Assembly: GCA_034687125.1 (NCBI GenBank)
Contig: JAQGBZ010000037.1
Span: 62,001 to 126,000 of the forward strand
Source of the DNA: Neelides folsomi
Lineage: Eukaryota > Arthropoda > Collembola > Neelipleona > Neelidae
Length of the DNA stretch: 64,000 nucleotides
Direction: 5' to 3'
Position 1 is the stretch's first letter. The number at the start of each line of letters is the position of its first letter. Both the position numbers and the translations under genes were made by a program. Positions 38,374 through 50,423 of this stretch are shown piece by piece. The notes under the pieces are model-generated. The model saw only the letters and a program-made list of their open reading frames with translations, had not been told where the DNA came from and did no database searches.

Positions 38374-40411
38374 GAAGTCCATTGGAAGAAGTAAAAGTGC
38401 GGAGAGAAAAGAAGCAAGTTCAAAGTTGACAATTTACCCTACCTACTTAAGTAATGAACTGACACACTCTTTTAACACTCAAGGAGTAGGATGCGTGACA
38501 GGACGATTAACTTTAATAATTTTTATATGGGCCACTAGCTCATCTCATTCTTTAATGAGATGATGCGCGTACCTTAGCCTGTATATCTCAGTCAGTTAGC
38601 CAGTTAATGTGCAAATATGAGTTACATTTACGGTTGTAACCCACTTTATATATCCACCATTAAGGGAAAAAGTTTATAACCATAATGATGAGCTATGAAA
38701 ATTTCATACATGAACATAATTTTATACTTATAAAGTAATTTTTTATACTTTTGATGAAAACGAAAATTAATTGTACTTATGAACGCCACTTTTCAATGGC
38801 TCGTAAGCTGAAATGAAATATTATTCCTTGAAATGCTCAATACTAAATAGCCCGATCCTTTTCTGATTTTTTTACAGTTCTCGAAATATTAAGACACTTT
38901 TATATATTAAAAAAGATGATATGATAATGATAGCATAATTGACAAGATTCAACTTATAAAATGCAATTCACCATATTGCTAAAACCTATTTGTATATAAG
39001 TATATGTTGTATAAATGTAAAGCCATACGTTCAGGTTGGTTATCAAAATGAAGACATTATTATTGTGAAAATTAGGCAGATAATTGTAATAAGGAGTAAT
39101 GACTTATACTAGTTACTATACAATATTTTATACCTTTATTATACTATAAGCATATTAGTTTACATGCTGTGCATTTAGGGGCAAATTTTATATATTCTCA
39201 AGAGAAGCTAAAATGTATGAGAGTAATATTGTATGGTCGAAAATCTTATATTGTTACTTGAAAAGAAAGCCAAAAAAGCTTCAATGGGCCCCCGCATAAC
39301 ATCAATTTCCTTAAACAACATGTAATTGTTCTAAATGATTGTCTCGTGAAATGATTCGAAGATGTATTATACTCCAAGAGATGAACAATATTCACCACAC
39401 ACCACGCCCAGGCTGCAAACATCCATTTAATGATGATTTTCCAGCCGAGTTATAATGCTTATTCACCCACTTACTCTACAATCATTAAACTAACAAGCGA
39501 AGAAAATACAATAATCATTCGCCATCATTTGATCCATATACATTCAGAAGTTAAATGCTCTTAAATAAAGGCTATTAGAAAGCTGAAATGAACCCTATTT
39601 GTAACATTACCTTTAAAGTAGCATCCTTTCATACCCCGCTCATTTTTCATCAATCATCCCATCACACTCTATTAACCGAAATTACATGCTTTTCATTTCT
39701 TTAGATTTCGGATTCAACACTTGCTTCTTTATTATTCTTTATGAATACTGTACGATAAATAATTGTAAATAAATAAATACTACAATGAACCTATTGAGAA
39801 TTTCAAGATACCTGCAATCCTGCATTTGTAAAGAAAAGATTAAATAGACATAACTTTAGGATAAATGAAAAGGCAAGGGAAGATTTGCCAAGGTATAATT
39901 TTGAAGTTAGAATTCAAATAGATTCACATACATAGATCAGAAACGGTCAATTTTTTATAACATCTTTCTTTTCTGTTCTTTGATCTCGAAACTCTACACA
40001 TTAAAAATGAATTAAGTATAAATCAAACGGAGCAAAGTTAAATGATTAAATATTTGGATGCACATAAATCATTTCTCACTGCCATCAATAAATCACAATA
40101 ATTATTTAATGTAAAGTATGGATTCATAATATTGCAATTTAATGATATTAGTGAATTTGTGATTCTTAGATTTATTCTTATTCATAATTATTGTAGACTA
40201 GAAAAGATGGAATAAAAATAAATATTTTAGACAGATTATGTAAGGGATAACTAGGAATTCTTTTGACAAATATAGAAAATCACAACGTATTGAATGTGTT
40301 TAAAATCATGGTTGATTGACAATGGGGACACCATGGCTCTTTTCACCCAGGAGCAAAACCGTAAAACCAACAGCGTTAAGAATTTGAGAATTTAAAATTG
40401 AGCCATTTCGA
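38374..40411. other. Intergenic between the glycine-rich gene and VPS54
   Basis: The probable 3' UTR of the glycine-rich gene is followed by about 1.8 kb of AT-rich DNA ending at the VPS54 stop codon. No coding or RNA feature is supported. Confidence 0.5.
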
Positions 40412-43400
40412 TTATTTTGGCCATAATTCCTGAGTTAAACCAATATTGGAGATCACATTGGCAGGCAAAACGTTCAGTTTACGAAGATTTTCAGTGTAGT
40501 GCATCATTTCAGAAGTCACGACCCTAATTTACCATAAAGAATTATTAATTAAAAATCAAAGATTTCAATAAGATATTCATTACCCGTGTCGTGGTCCTCC
40601 GTCTTTTGCAATACCCAAAATCCCAATTCGTTCTTTTAATTTTGAGCGAAAAACTTTATCTACTCTCATGAAAAGCTCTGAAATCTGAAAGAGTAAACAA
40701 TCAAAGATTATTAGCATAACCCTAAAACTTTAACATTTTAAACAAGTTCAGTACAGTAATTGTTATAGTTTTATTGCAAGAAATTATTAACTTGACCGAA
40801 CCTGCTTATGTGTTAAAACAGGACCAATTGCTTCTCTAAATCTAAAAATGCTTTTTGAAATATTATTGATTGAAATTGACGGTACTGGCGGTTTTGCTTC
40901 CCAATTTTCCAATTCTTGTCCAATGAGTTCACTCAGAATGTTCACCATTTTATACTCGACGTCTTCGCTGTGACGGGAAATTTCGAGTTGAACAATATCA
41001 ACATGTTTAAGCTACAAAACAAAACCAATTAATCCCATTGTAAATCTAATTGAATTGAATTGAATTTAGTAAAATATGATACATATATGAATTATATTTT
41101 TACCAAATGATGATTTTTATTGGGGAGGGCTTCTTTTGAAAATTCTTTAATTTGTGGTCCGAGTCCTGATATCAAACAGAGTCCTCGCACCACAACGGCC
41201 AAACTGGCCACAGTGATTGATTTAACCATTTTTAATTCTACAGCTCCAGCTCCAAGAATTAATCCAGCTATCCTTGAATTAGCTCCTCGTAGAATATCGA
41301 CCAAACCTAAAACCACTTCAGCATTGTTTGTGATCTTCAATAAATTGCAATATTCTGAAATGACGGAGAGAAGAACAAAAAATATTTCCGCTGTGCGAAT
41401 CTCCGTTTCCGGTGATGGTGAATTGATAATTTGTTGCGATTGGGGTTGTGAAGTATTGGGAAGTGAAGTTGGTTTAAAAAACTCCTTTTGACCAACTTTT
41501 TCATCCTCTTGATTGGAATTTAAATCGATCGGGGGCGGCGGAGAGGAAGGGACAACGTTAAGTAAATTCTCATGATTGTTATGATCAAAAGTTACACGTC
41601 TGGCTTTTTCTATCAAATGTTGAAGATTTGTCGTGTGCCAAAATCGTTTCATTTTCTCTTCTGCTGTGACTTTCCATCTTTCACGTTCTAAAGCTCTTGA
41701 GACAATTTCAGTCTGCTTGAGATGAAAAGTTCTGAAAAATTCCGTTGATTGTGTTTTCATTTCAGCGGTGGAGGCATAACGGAAGGATTTGGGCGAAGCG
41801 GCCGAGAGGCGAGAAAGACTATTAAAAAACTTATCCAGTTCCGATACGAATTCTTTGACGGCCTAAAAAGGAAAATAAGGAAAATTAATTTTTATAAAAC
41901 ATTAAAATTGTAAAAAGCTAAAGATGTCAACTTTGGATATTTTAAAATACTTCAATTGTTAAGAAAAATTCAGATTTGATAAGCCAAGTCTTTCGATTCC
42001 TCAAAATCCCAACAAAATTCTCATCGGCAGTTGTAGTGGTTTTTTCCAGTTGTACCGCCAGTTCCGTAGTAAATATGGCAAATATTTGCGTTGAAATCAA
42101 TGGATCCTCTGAATCAGGTCTAAGGATAATTAATAATAAGTAATTAAAATATGAAAACCCCGAATTAAAAACATTAATATTACAGAAATGTCAACGGAAG
42201 TTCGCATTCATTTCTCCCATCATTTAAGGCCCCGACGGCAGAATCACCACATCCTTGGAACAGGAGAATTACTTCCTAAAATGAAAATAAAACCTTTTAT
42301 TAATTTCAAATACTTTAATACATTTTATGTATACTGGCTGGGCCCTAAGTCGATGCGTATTTTTAATCTGAAATTACTTTTTTATTCAGCAACCCATTTA
42401 CATTAAAATTAGTATGTATACACCTTATACATCCATATATAAAAATAAATACTTTAACTCGTCAATTTATCCCCATTCACTTTTATACATCTCTCTAACC
42501 GATCTTCGACGGCCTCACATACTCTTTTACATATAACAACGGGGATTTCCCGAATACTTGGTTGATGGCTTTTTTAAATCCTACCAGAGTCGAAGGTGTC
42601 TATGTGTTGACATGACCCCTAAGGAAGTATTCAAGGGGAGTCAAATCAGACGAGTGAGGAAGCCATGAAAAGGCTCCGCCGCTTCCTATCCATTTCGAAC
42701 CAAACTTTTCTTTCATGCATTTTGCGTGGTAACGGTGACCTTCTCGAAGACTGCCGTTTATTTGAGGCTTAACCATTTCAGCTAATATTTTGCTGCATAA
42801 TAAAATAATGTATTCCACATCTATTGCACATCTTAATTGTTTTTTATGATTAGCCATCTTAAAGTTTTAATCCTTTAAAAATACGCATCGACTTAAGGCC
42901 CATACCTAAATCAAAGTTACAGAAAAAGGCAACCGAGTTTTAAAACTGAACCTGTAGACATTAAATGAGTGCTAAGAAATTGATTGAAAATTAAACCAAC
43001 TCGAATGTGTTGAAGTAATTTGACGAGTCTTTGACCCAAATGACTGATCATTTTGACCCAGAGATCCGTGGGAAGTTGAGGAATTGCCAAATGAATGGAA
43101 TTGCTCCCAACCAATGAATCAGATTTAGAATCGGATTCCGAAACCACTTCGATCAGAATCTGCTTGCACACTGTAGTCATTGCAGTGGAAATTTCTTTGG
43201 CCAGAACTGCCACGATTGGAGCAACTTTCCCAAGTCGCAAATGCCCAAGAATTATCGAAACTAGAAGAGGCTGAGGAAAAGAATGAAATTTATCTACCAT
43301 ATATTTAATGATCCTATTGATACATTTAATAGTGAAATTAAAGTGAATGCTTTTACCTTATCAATAAAGTTGACCATTTGATCAATTGGGCGATTAAGAT

Positions 43401-44918
43401 CCACGGACAAGTTTCGCTCGAGCTCTGCCCTTAACATTTTCTCAATAACATTCCGAATTTCCACAAGCTGTGAGTCAAGATGTCTAAAAATACAAAGAAC
43501 ACAAACTTTTTAATCTTGTTATTTCCTCTGTTTTTAAATAAATAATGAATATAGAATATTATTATTAATTATCATAATGTAATTTTGTAAACCTGAAAGA
43601 AACCAGCCCTTGGAGGTCTTGCCTTAAGACTTCTTGGGTTGTCGCAATGAGATCGAGAGCTCCGACATAATCGGAATTTCCAAGTAATGACTGAATGGCT
43701 CTTTGGGCCTGATGAACTGTCGCCATTAATTGAAGCTAATAAATAATTTTAAAACGTCGTTAAAAAACATATTTATATGTAATTATGATCGTTTTTACAT
43801 AGAATAAAATTGAATTTGTGTAACCTTTTGATAAAGATGTATTAGATTTGATTTCTTTTTTGATAGTTTTATAATCGCTAAAGGCATTTCTACCTTATTC
43901 TTCCTAACTTGTTTTAAATTTAATCTGAAAGAATAAAGCCCAAATTGATATAAAAAATTCTAAGGATTAATTGTAGAGTATTCAAAAATGAAATAAGTAT
44001 GCCTTACTTTATTTCCTGTACACAAAGTAAACTCTTTGACACTTTCTCTGACACTTTATCTTGTGTTGATACAGCCGAGAAAAAAGCCGAAGATTTCTTG
44101 CTGATTTGATGAGCTAACCCAACTTCAACAAGATCCAAATAGTGACTAAATTTGTCCTTCAAATTAAAATAATCAATTAAAACAAATAAAACGGTTTTGT
44201 TAATCAAATCAATGTATTTGAGCAATCATCTTACAATTAGGCACAATATCATGAAGTGAATACCTGAACCATTTTAGCAGGAATTGTTTCAGTGTCAACT
44301 CCAAAAGCTTCTCTAAAAGTCTCCGCATTTGCTAATGTGAAATTTTGTGTAAAAAATATTCTTGGGATTGGACTAGTTTCGGGCTTCAATAATTGTGCCG
44401 TTTCTCTTGATGCAAGTTGAGGAAAAAAGGCATGAAGTGGATCCAATTGAGCTTGAGTTGTAGGCTTTCGGTCTTTTAACTTTCGATATCGCTATTCAAT
44501 ATTTAAAAAATATGGTTAATGCGATAAGTAATATACAAATCATTGAGCATTTATATATATAATCTAGAAATATGAATTTGGTTTAAATTATTGTTAAATA
44601 GTTACCCACCTTTAACAATTTTTTAAAATACGGTACAAAATAAGCATTTGTTATCTCTGGGAGTCTCGGCGAAGGTAAAACGGCTGTTGTATCCACAAAG
44701 ACTTCACCCCATGTTCGAGTAAAAAAATCTTTCTAAAAGTACAAAATTGAAAATTTCATTAAAGAATTTGTAATCGAATCGGCTATATGTAAATAAATTA
44801 AAAAAATGAAATGATTTAGTGATCTTGCCTGTTTTCCCCTATTTGGGTCGGCGAGTAAAGATGACAGATTTTGCGAACACATGTAAGCTGACCAGTTCAC
44901 TTTATCATTATTGTTCAT
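40412..44918 (-). CDS. VPS54: Vacuolar protein sorting-associated protein 54 (GARP complex)
   Basis: Subunit specific to GARP, which tethers endosome-derived vesicles at the trans-Golgi network. Fourteen exons (complement): 44829-44918, 44610-44732, 44264-44491, 44008-44156, 43825-43924, 43593-43735, 43357-43483, 42952-43270, 42184-42271, 41951-42119, 41104-41862, 40802-41011, 40584-40684, 40412-40523. About 905 residues (human 977). Landmarks: LADPNRGKQ then KDFFTRTWG, IPRIFFTQNFTL, HYLDLVEVGLAHQIS, LQLMATVHQAQ, YVGALDLIATTQEVL, RALERERWK, LILGAGAVELK, KDGGPRHG. An in-frame ATG at 44945 would add nine residues. Intron 1 has a GC donor. The join between exons 8 and 9 is the least certain: two acceptors (aggaag, tttag) are possible, and the intron carries a transposon remnant. 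The serine-rich variable region of human VPS54 is short or missing here. Confidence 0.92.
42339..42902 (-). mobile_element. Mariner/IS630-type transposon remnant in VPS54 intron 8
   Basis: Terminal inverted repeats of 28 bp, differing at one position, lie at 42339-42366 and 42875-42902. The shared core is CTAAGTCGATGCGTATTTTT on the left, with TTAAG instead of CTAAG in the right copy. The 564-bp body encodes the C-terminal part of a DDE transposase on the minus strand, the same strand as VPS54. The element is too short for a full transposase (usually about 345 residues), so it is internally deleted. A TA target duplication is not clean. It sits wholly within an intron. Confidence 0.75.
42454..42857 (-). 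pseudogene. Decayed mariner-like transposase fragment
   Basis: Read on the minus strand, the region shows SKWIGSGGAFSWLPHSSDLTPLEYF, which matches the catalytic C-terminal block (W-PP-SPDLTP-D-F) of IS630/Tc1/mariner transposases. A stop codon interrupts it at 42600-42602. A frameshift then restores similarity in VCEAVEDRLERCIKVNG, the typical transposase tail, ending at 42454. The N-terminal DNA-binding domain is absent. It is therefore broken and inactive. Confidence 0.75.
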
Positions 44919-44945
44919 TTCGATGATAAAAAGTGAAAATACCAT

Positions 44946-45430
44946 ATATTATATACTCAAATTAAAGCAATCGGTGTTAATCGGTTTTAGTTTAAAAATA
45001 ATGGATGATCATTTTAAAATTTAACCCATTTGATCACAATATTGAAGATAATTTGAAAAAAATATTGTAAAACTAAAGGCTAGAAATTAAACCAGACAAT
45101 GGTTTACTCTTAAATACTTTAACAAATTTATTTAAAAATCTCAATTGAGAATGTTGGTCAACATTGGTTAAAAAAATTAATTTCTTCCGTGACGTCGAGT
45201 TATCTTATCCATCCTGATCAACCAATATGAAAGTGGAAGGGAAAGGTGAGAATTGTCAGGTGCGAGGCAAGACAGATGAACCTTTTGAATTTGATGCCGC
45301 GGAGAGTTCGTAAACATTGTCAAATTTTCTTTCTCCGTTCTTCGAAGACTTCGATCTCGACCTCGACTTCTCACACGACGATGAAAATAATTTTGGTTTA
45401 AAAGGAGCAATTATTCGAATATTTTGTACA
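44946..45430. promoter_or_regulatory. Divergent promoter region between VPS54 and the FANCA-like gene
   Basis: Fewer than 520 bp separate the start codons of two genes on opposite strands, so promoters are probably shared or overlapping. No TATA box is obvious. An in-frame upstream ATG at 45317 could extend the FANCA-like protein by 38 residues, in which case this region would be shorter. Confidence 0.45.
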
Positions 45431-47770
45431 ATGGAATTAGAAGAGAAAAATTTTATCAATTTTGCTCCATCTCGATTATTCGAAGTTGCAGAAGTAAAGA
45501 GGAAAAGAACGAATCTAACTAAAAGAAATTATTATCCAATTTTTTTGGTTTCTGAATTGCAAACTATCTTGATACAATACCAAAATAAGCATTATGCTCC
45601 AGGTAAGGAAATGACAAACTTATGAACAACATTTGAATATAAAAATCTATTTATTTGTTGTAGTTATTTTAATTCATAATCATTTCATTTTTTAGATGTA
45701 GCTGCTATAAGGGATGCGATGGGTGCTGATGAATACGCGAATAGCTATTTATTGAATGAAGAATGTATTTATGAAGTAGAAGAGCTTTTAAACTTTAGCA
45801 ATCAAGTTAAAATTTTGATTGGAATGGATCTGTTTGAGTTTGGTGAACTGTTTTTATCTGAGGTCAATAAAATAAACAATAAACAATACCATACCGTATA
45901 ACTTATTTATTTAAGTTTAGTATAATCTTTAGATGTTTAAAATTTAAAAAAACGAGTAACCGAAGATGTTTATTTTATGTCAGATAAAAAATCCGCCACT
46001 AGAGCTATTATGGCTTTTGGATGTAAAGTGTCATCTTCTTTCACTCGCTTCGTATTTAATGAGGTATTATTAAAATTAACTATGTATCTGCTATCTGCTA
46101 ATATGAATAATGTTCTTCATTTAATTTTAAAAAACAATAAATCGTTTATAACATTTTATACATGGTTCAAACTTTCCCAATAATTGTAATTCTGAAATCA
46201 ATTTTTATTTGGTTAATTTCAGACTAACTGACGATGAAGCAAACGATTTTTCACTACAGTTTTTATCATTTGCCTTTTCAACAATCTTGCTTGAAAAGGT
46301 CGAATTAAAGAAAAATTCGAAATTCAAAATACTTTCGCATTTCATTGAAGTCCTTTTGATCGCGAATTATATGAATCCCTGTACAAATGAAGTATTTGAA
46401 AAGTACAAACAAATGGCAAAGGACATTTTAAGTCGAATAGTTCAACGTCTTATTGACGAAACTGACAATCAATTTTACCCAATTTCAGTGGTTATTAAAG
46501 ATCGTAAGTAATAATATTATGCATGATCCAATCCAAATCATATTTTACTTTTATCTTTTCCTTTTGCTATTCTTATTTTAGTACCCACATTGAAATCAAC
46601 AAAGAAAATGTTCTACTGTGATCAATTAACTAATATTTTAACATACGAACCAAGATTTACAATTAATGAAGTTATCCAGCATCAATTACGATTGACTTTT
46701 ATTGGGACGAATTCATCAAGATCTCGAATAATTGCCCAGGTATATATTATATCTTTAATATAACTAAATTTTAAAGGAACAGAATAACAAAAATTATAAT
46801 AAATAGCTAAAATTAAGCTTTTGTTTATATATAAAGATATTAAGTTGGCCCGAAATGAAAGAAGAAGTCGATACGATTTTAAACAAAGTTATTAGAAGCA
46901 AAGGAGTAAATTGGGAATTGATTTTACTAACTTTTACTGTCTGGAAAGAAGCGAATGTACTTGAATGTATTTCATGTACCAAAGAGATCATCAAATCACT
47001 TTTAAAAACTGGAATTGCTACTCAATGTGAAGATGAAGTTGCATCAGCATTTGTCATCGCTCGACATTTTTCATTGATGGCTCCTGAGAATTTTCCTCGG
47101 TATGAGACATGGTACTGTCACACCTTCCAAAGCGATGTTTATTCCCCAATAAAAGAGAAAGAAAATTTTATGTTTTTCGCTCAACTTCTCACTTCTTGGA
47201 TTCAATTTGAACCTCCTACTTTTCTTCAAGTTCAAACAACTTATTGGCCATCAACTCCAAAGGGCCTTCGTTCTATTTGGAGTGATTATGTTGCAATTGC
47301 TAAAGTTCGAATCTCAGAGTATAATGAAATTGAAGATGCAATGGAAATTGAAATCAACTTGAACGATCCAGTTAGTAAATTGATATTATTGTTTTCATCC
47401 ATTACTATTTTAAAATTTCATTTTGTTTAATCAATAGCTAAAGGCCGAATTGGATGGGATTTTAAAAACTTTCGAGAAATTTAACCGTTTACCGCATTCG
47501 GTTGCAGAAATGTATTTATTCAAGAAAGAATATTATTATCAAATTTTCCTTCCTAATCTCCTCAAGAAGCCGTAAGTTAAACTTAATTTTAATTGCTTAA
47601 TTATTGTACACAGGTTATTTTATAATTGCAAATATTATATTTCGTGATTTGTTTCGCATAGAATTGTCAAAGCCAATACAGACGTTAGACTACGGTTTAT
47701 TGAATATCTAAATTCGACAGACAAGATTCCTCGTGACCTTTATCGGGAATACAAAACTGGGAAAAAATAA
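45431..47770 (+). CDS. FANCA: Short Fanconi anemia group A (FANCA) homologue
   Basis: FANCA is a scaffold of the Fanconi core complex, which drives FANCD2-FANCI ubiquitination in interstrand crosslink repair. Eight exons: 45431-45602, 45696-45862, 45984-46063, 46223-46503, 46582-46739, 46837-47370, 47438-47571, 47662-47770. They encode 544 residues. Resemblance to the N-terminal half of vertebrate FANCA runs through most of it: the LELLWLLDVKCHLLSLASYL helix; FAQLLTSWIQFEPPTFLQVQ; the DYVAIAKVRIS helix; and near the end YYYQIFLPNLLKK, RLRFIEYLNSTDKIPRDLY. The stop falls at about residue 590 of human FANCA (1,455 residues), so the C-terminal domain is missing. All introns are GT-AG and every junction is in frame. 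The alternative start at 45317 adds an acidic 38-residue extension. Confidence 0.85.
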
Positions 47771-48360
47771 TCATAAATGGAATTTTTTCTTTAATTAATC
47801 TGTGCTTCTCCAACCTTTGCTTTGGGTAAAATTGTCATTCAAATATAACATTTTCCTTGTACTTTTTTACCAATTTTTTTTTAAATAAACAACGATTACT
47901 GATATATGATAATTACGCAAATACACGCACCAAACTTAAATCATCATTCATCATGATCAAAAATGATTAATGATCATTATTCTTAAGATTCATTTAACGT
48001 AAACGCTACGTTTGAAACAAAGAATGTATCCCCTTCCACACCCTATAATGCGCCATAGGTAAAACCAGTTTCAAACTCACAAAATAGATTTTCCTGATTT
48101 TCTCACCTTTTCTCATATTCTCATTTTTACAATGATTTTATAAAAAATCTTTTATTTTATTTGAAGTTAAGATCATTAATTATGGCTTTAAAAATTATAT
48201 TTTAATTTTCGTTTGTGACCGTGAAGCAAAATTATATTTTGTTTATTCAACTGCGGTCATATCATGGACCAGATTAGTTGTCAAAAATGTACATTATCGT
48301 AATTGTAAATTCGTAATTTTGAAATATTTCCTCTAAATATTTTGAAATAAGACATTTTTA
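47771..48360. other. Intergenic between FANCA-like gene and SYS1
   Basis: About 590 bp of AT-rich DNA holding the 3' UTR of the FANCA-like gene (an AATAAA is present in the TTAAATAAACAA stretch near 47882) and the SYS1 promoter. No further FANCA-like coding sequence was found here, which supports the short form of that gene. Confidence 0.5.
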
Positions 48361-48996
48361 ATGAATGGAAAGTTTAGGAGCACAATTTGGGATCCTACCC
48401 TAATTATTTCCCAAATTGTAGCATTGCAGGCGATTTTTTACTTTTCTTATGGAAGTTTTATTATAATTTTCTCATTTATTGGAAAAGGCGAATTATCTAT
48501 GGATAGTGTGTTCCTTCATGAGGTGAGAAAATACAAGAATAGCAATTAATGTATAATCATTTTATTTATAAAATTTAAAGTTTTATTTTCATTTGTATCT
48601 ACACTTTATTTCAGTCCATGAACTTCAACGATAAAAATGGAATATTCAACATTGCTGCATACGTATTAACGTCATTTGTTTGGTAAGGAATATAATATGT
48701 GTCATGAATTTATTATGAAATGTATCGAATGGAATATTTAATTATTATTTTCTTTTTGTAGCTCTTTGGGACTCTGGTTGTTGGTTCAAAGAGCAAAGTT
48801 ATGTCTCGATTTTTCTACAACAGTTTTTGCAATTCACTTTATAATTAGTTATATCTACAATTTTTCATGGCCTTATCTTTCCTGGTGGCTCATCACGATC
48901 GCAGCCGTTTCCATCATGTGCGTTGTCGGGGAATTCCTCTGCATTAAATCAGACATGATCGATATACCATTGATTGGAGCCAGAGTTGATCTGTGA
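48361..48996 (+). CDS. SYS1: SYS1 Golgi trafficking protein
   Basis: A small four-pass Golgi membrane protein that recruits the ARFRP1 (yeast Arl3) GTPase and its downstream golgins. Three exons: 48361-48522, 48615-48682 and 48762-48996. They encode 154 residues (human 156). The N-terminus MNGKFRSTIWDPTLIISQIV is diagnostic. It is followed by four hydrophobic segments, the basic loop LVQRAKLCLDF, SWWLITIAAVSIMCVVGEFLC and the C-terminal MIDIPLIG. All splice junctions are GT-AG and in frame. The gene follows the FANCA-like gene on the same strand with its own intergenic space. Confidence 0.94.
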
Positions 48997-49429
48997 TGAC
49001 ATGACGAATTATTATATGGATTTAGGGTCTTCTATTCAATTTAATTTGTAAAAAATTAGTTTACTATTAACTTATTTGTATATAAGTGTTATTCATGTCA
49101 TTAATCTATTTTTTCTAGTAAACTAATATCGGATTTCGAAAATAAAATTTTCTAATCACGATCATTCAAATGTTCTATTTTGCCAAGTGAAGTGCAGATT
49201 AAACATTATTTATTATATCAAGCATTCATTAAACTTCTAATAATTATGCTCATCTTTTCAGCTCGTTATTGTTGATGCTGCAATTCTGATAAAGATTACA
49301 AAATCAATTTTTATTGCGGTATAACTTGTAAATGATATGGTCATGGGGAATAAGCGGGGCATATTGGAGTTTCATAGTATTTGAGTCGAATATTCGCCAT
49401 CTTTTGGGTCTAATTTGTATTGTATCGGT
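48997..49429. other. Intergenic between SYS1 and BTF3
   Basis: SYS1 3' UTR (AATAAA in the GAAAATAAAATT stretch near 49141) and AT-rich spacer leading to the GC-richer 5' UTR of BTF3. Nothing else supported. Confidence 0.45.
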
Positions 49430-49558
49430 GTGAAGAGACGAGCCGGCCGAAGTTGAAATTCATCTCCATTGAGTTCCTCTCGCCCCACGCGTCTCCTCGC
49501 CGGAAACCGGAATAAAATCCTCGTCACGAGGTTGACCTGTCGAACGCAATCATCAATT
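49430..49558 (+). other. Probable non-coding first exon of BTF3
   Basis: A GC-rich block ends in a strong donor (CAATT|GTAAGT at 49559). The next acceptor in phase with the BTF3 start is tttttag ending at 50416, seven bases before the ATG. The transcription start is not fixed, so the left edge is approximate. Confidence 0.5.
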
Positions 49559-50423
49559 GTAAGTTTGAACCAATTCTCGTTTGATAGTTTTAATGAGATG
49601 TCTCAGAAATCCGAACTTTCTCAGCCCCGTCCAACAACGCCCGCTCACCGCACAACCATTTTATTTTTAATCCTCTTTTCTCCTTTTCTTAAAAAGTTAA
49701 ATTGAACTTTAGATAATTGAAATCAGTTAATAGCATAAACGTCATCCCCAATCTTATAAATCATTAGATGTCAATTGATTCATTCAATTCAAATTAAAAT
49801 TGAATTTATATGAAAAGGTGAATTTGAGAGTTCGAGAATATTCTTTATTTCCTATCCTTTACCTTTCTTTCTTTCAATGTTTGTCTTCTATTCCCCCTTC
49901 CTAAGAACGCAGTTTGGAATATGTGTTATGAACACAACATTCACCCTTGCTTGGTCATATACCGAGCCATGTTAGCCATCGCTTGCACAAATCCATCTCA
50001 AGGTTTCCTTTTCCAATGCCTTCCTTCATTTACTGCACCAAATCTTGCCCTTTTCTTTGTTATCGTTTTTCTATTTATCCTAATGCTGGAATAACATTGC
50101 TTTTTTCCCTGTTTTTCCCCATCTTATCCATCCTTCTATTTCTATACACTTTTATTATCCCTGTATACCCAAATATTCTGCTCTTATTTATTTCAATGAA
50201 AAAGGGGGGTGAAAGGATGAAACCAAGATGGGACTATCTTTTCCACTAGAACATTTAGATTATTATATTTTAACCATTAGAACATTTGTTGATTTCAATT
50301 GATGAATTAAACTGTTGGTTGTATTAAATTGTATCTAGAATTTTACGGTCAATGACGATTATTATTGTGGTTGATGCATTTTAAGCTAACCGTTTCTTTT
50401 TGAATGAAATTTTTAGTTTAAGT

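Noticed and set aside
38022-38432. Proline- and cysteine-rich minus-strand frame
   Set aside because: It is the antisense reading of the glycine-rich repeats.
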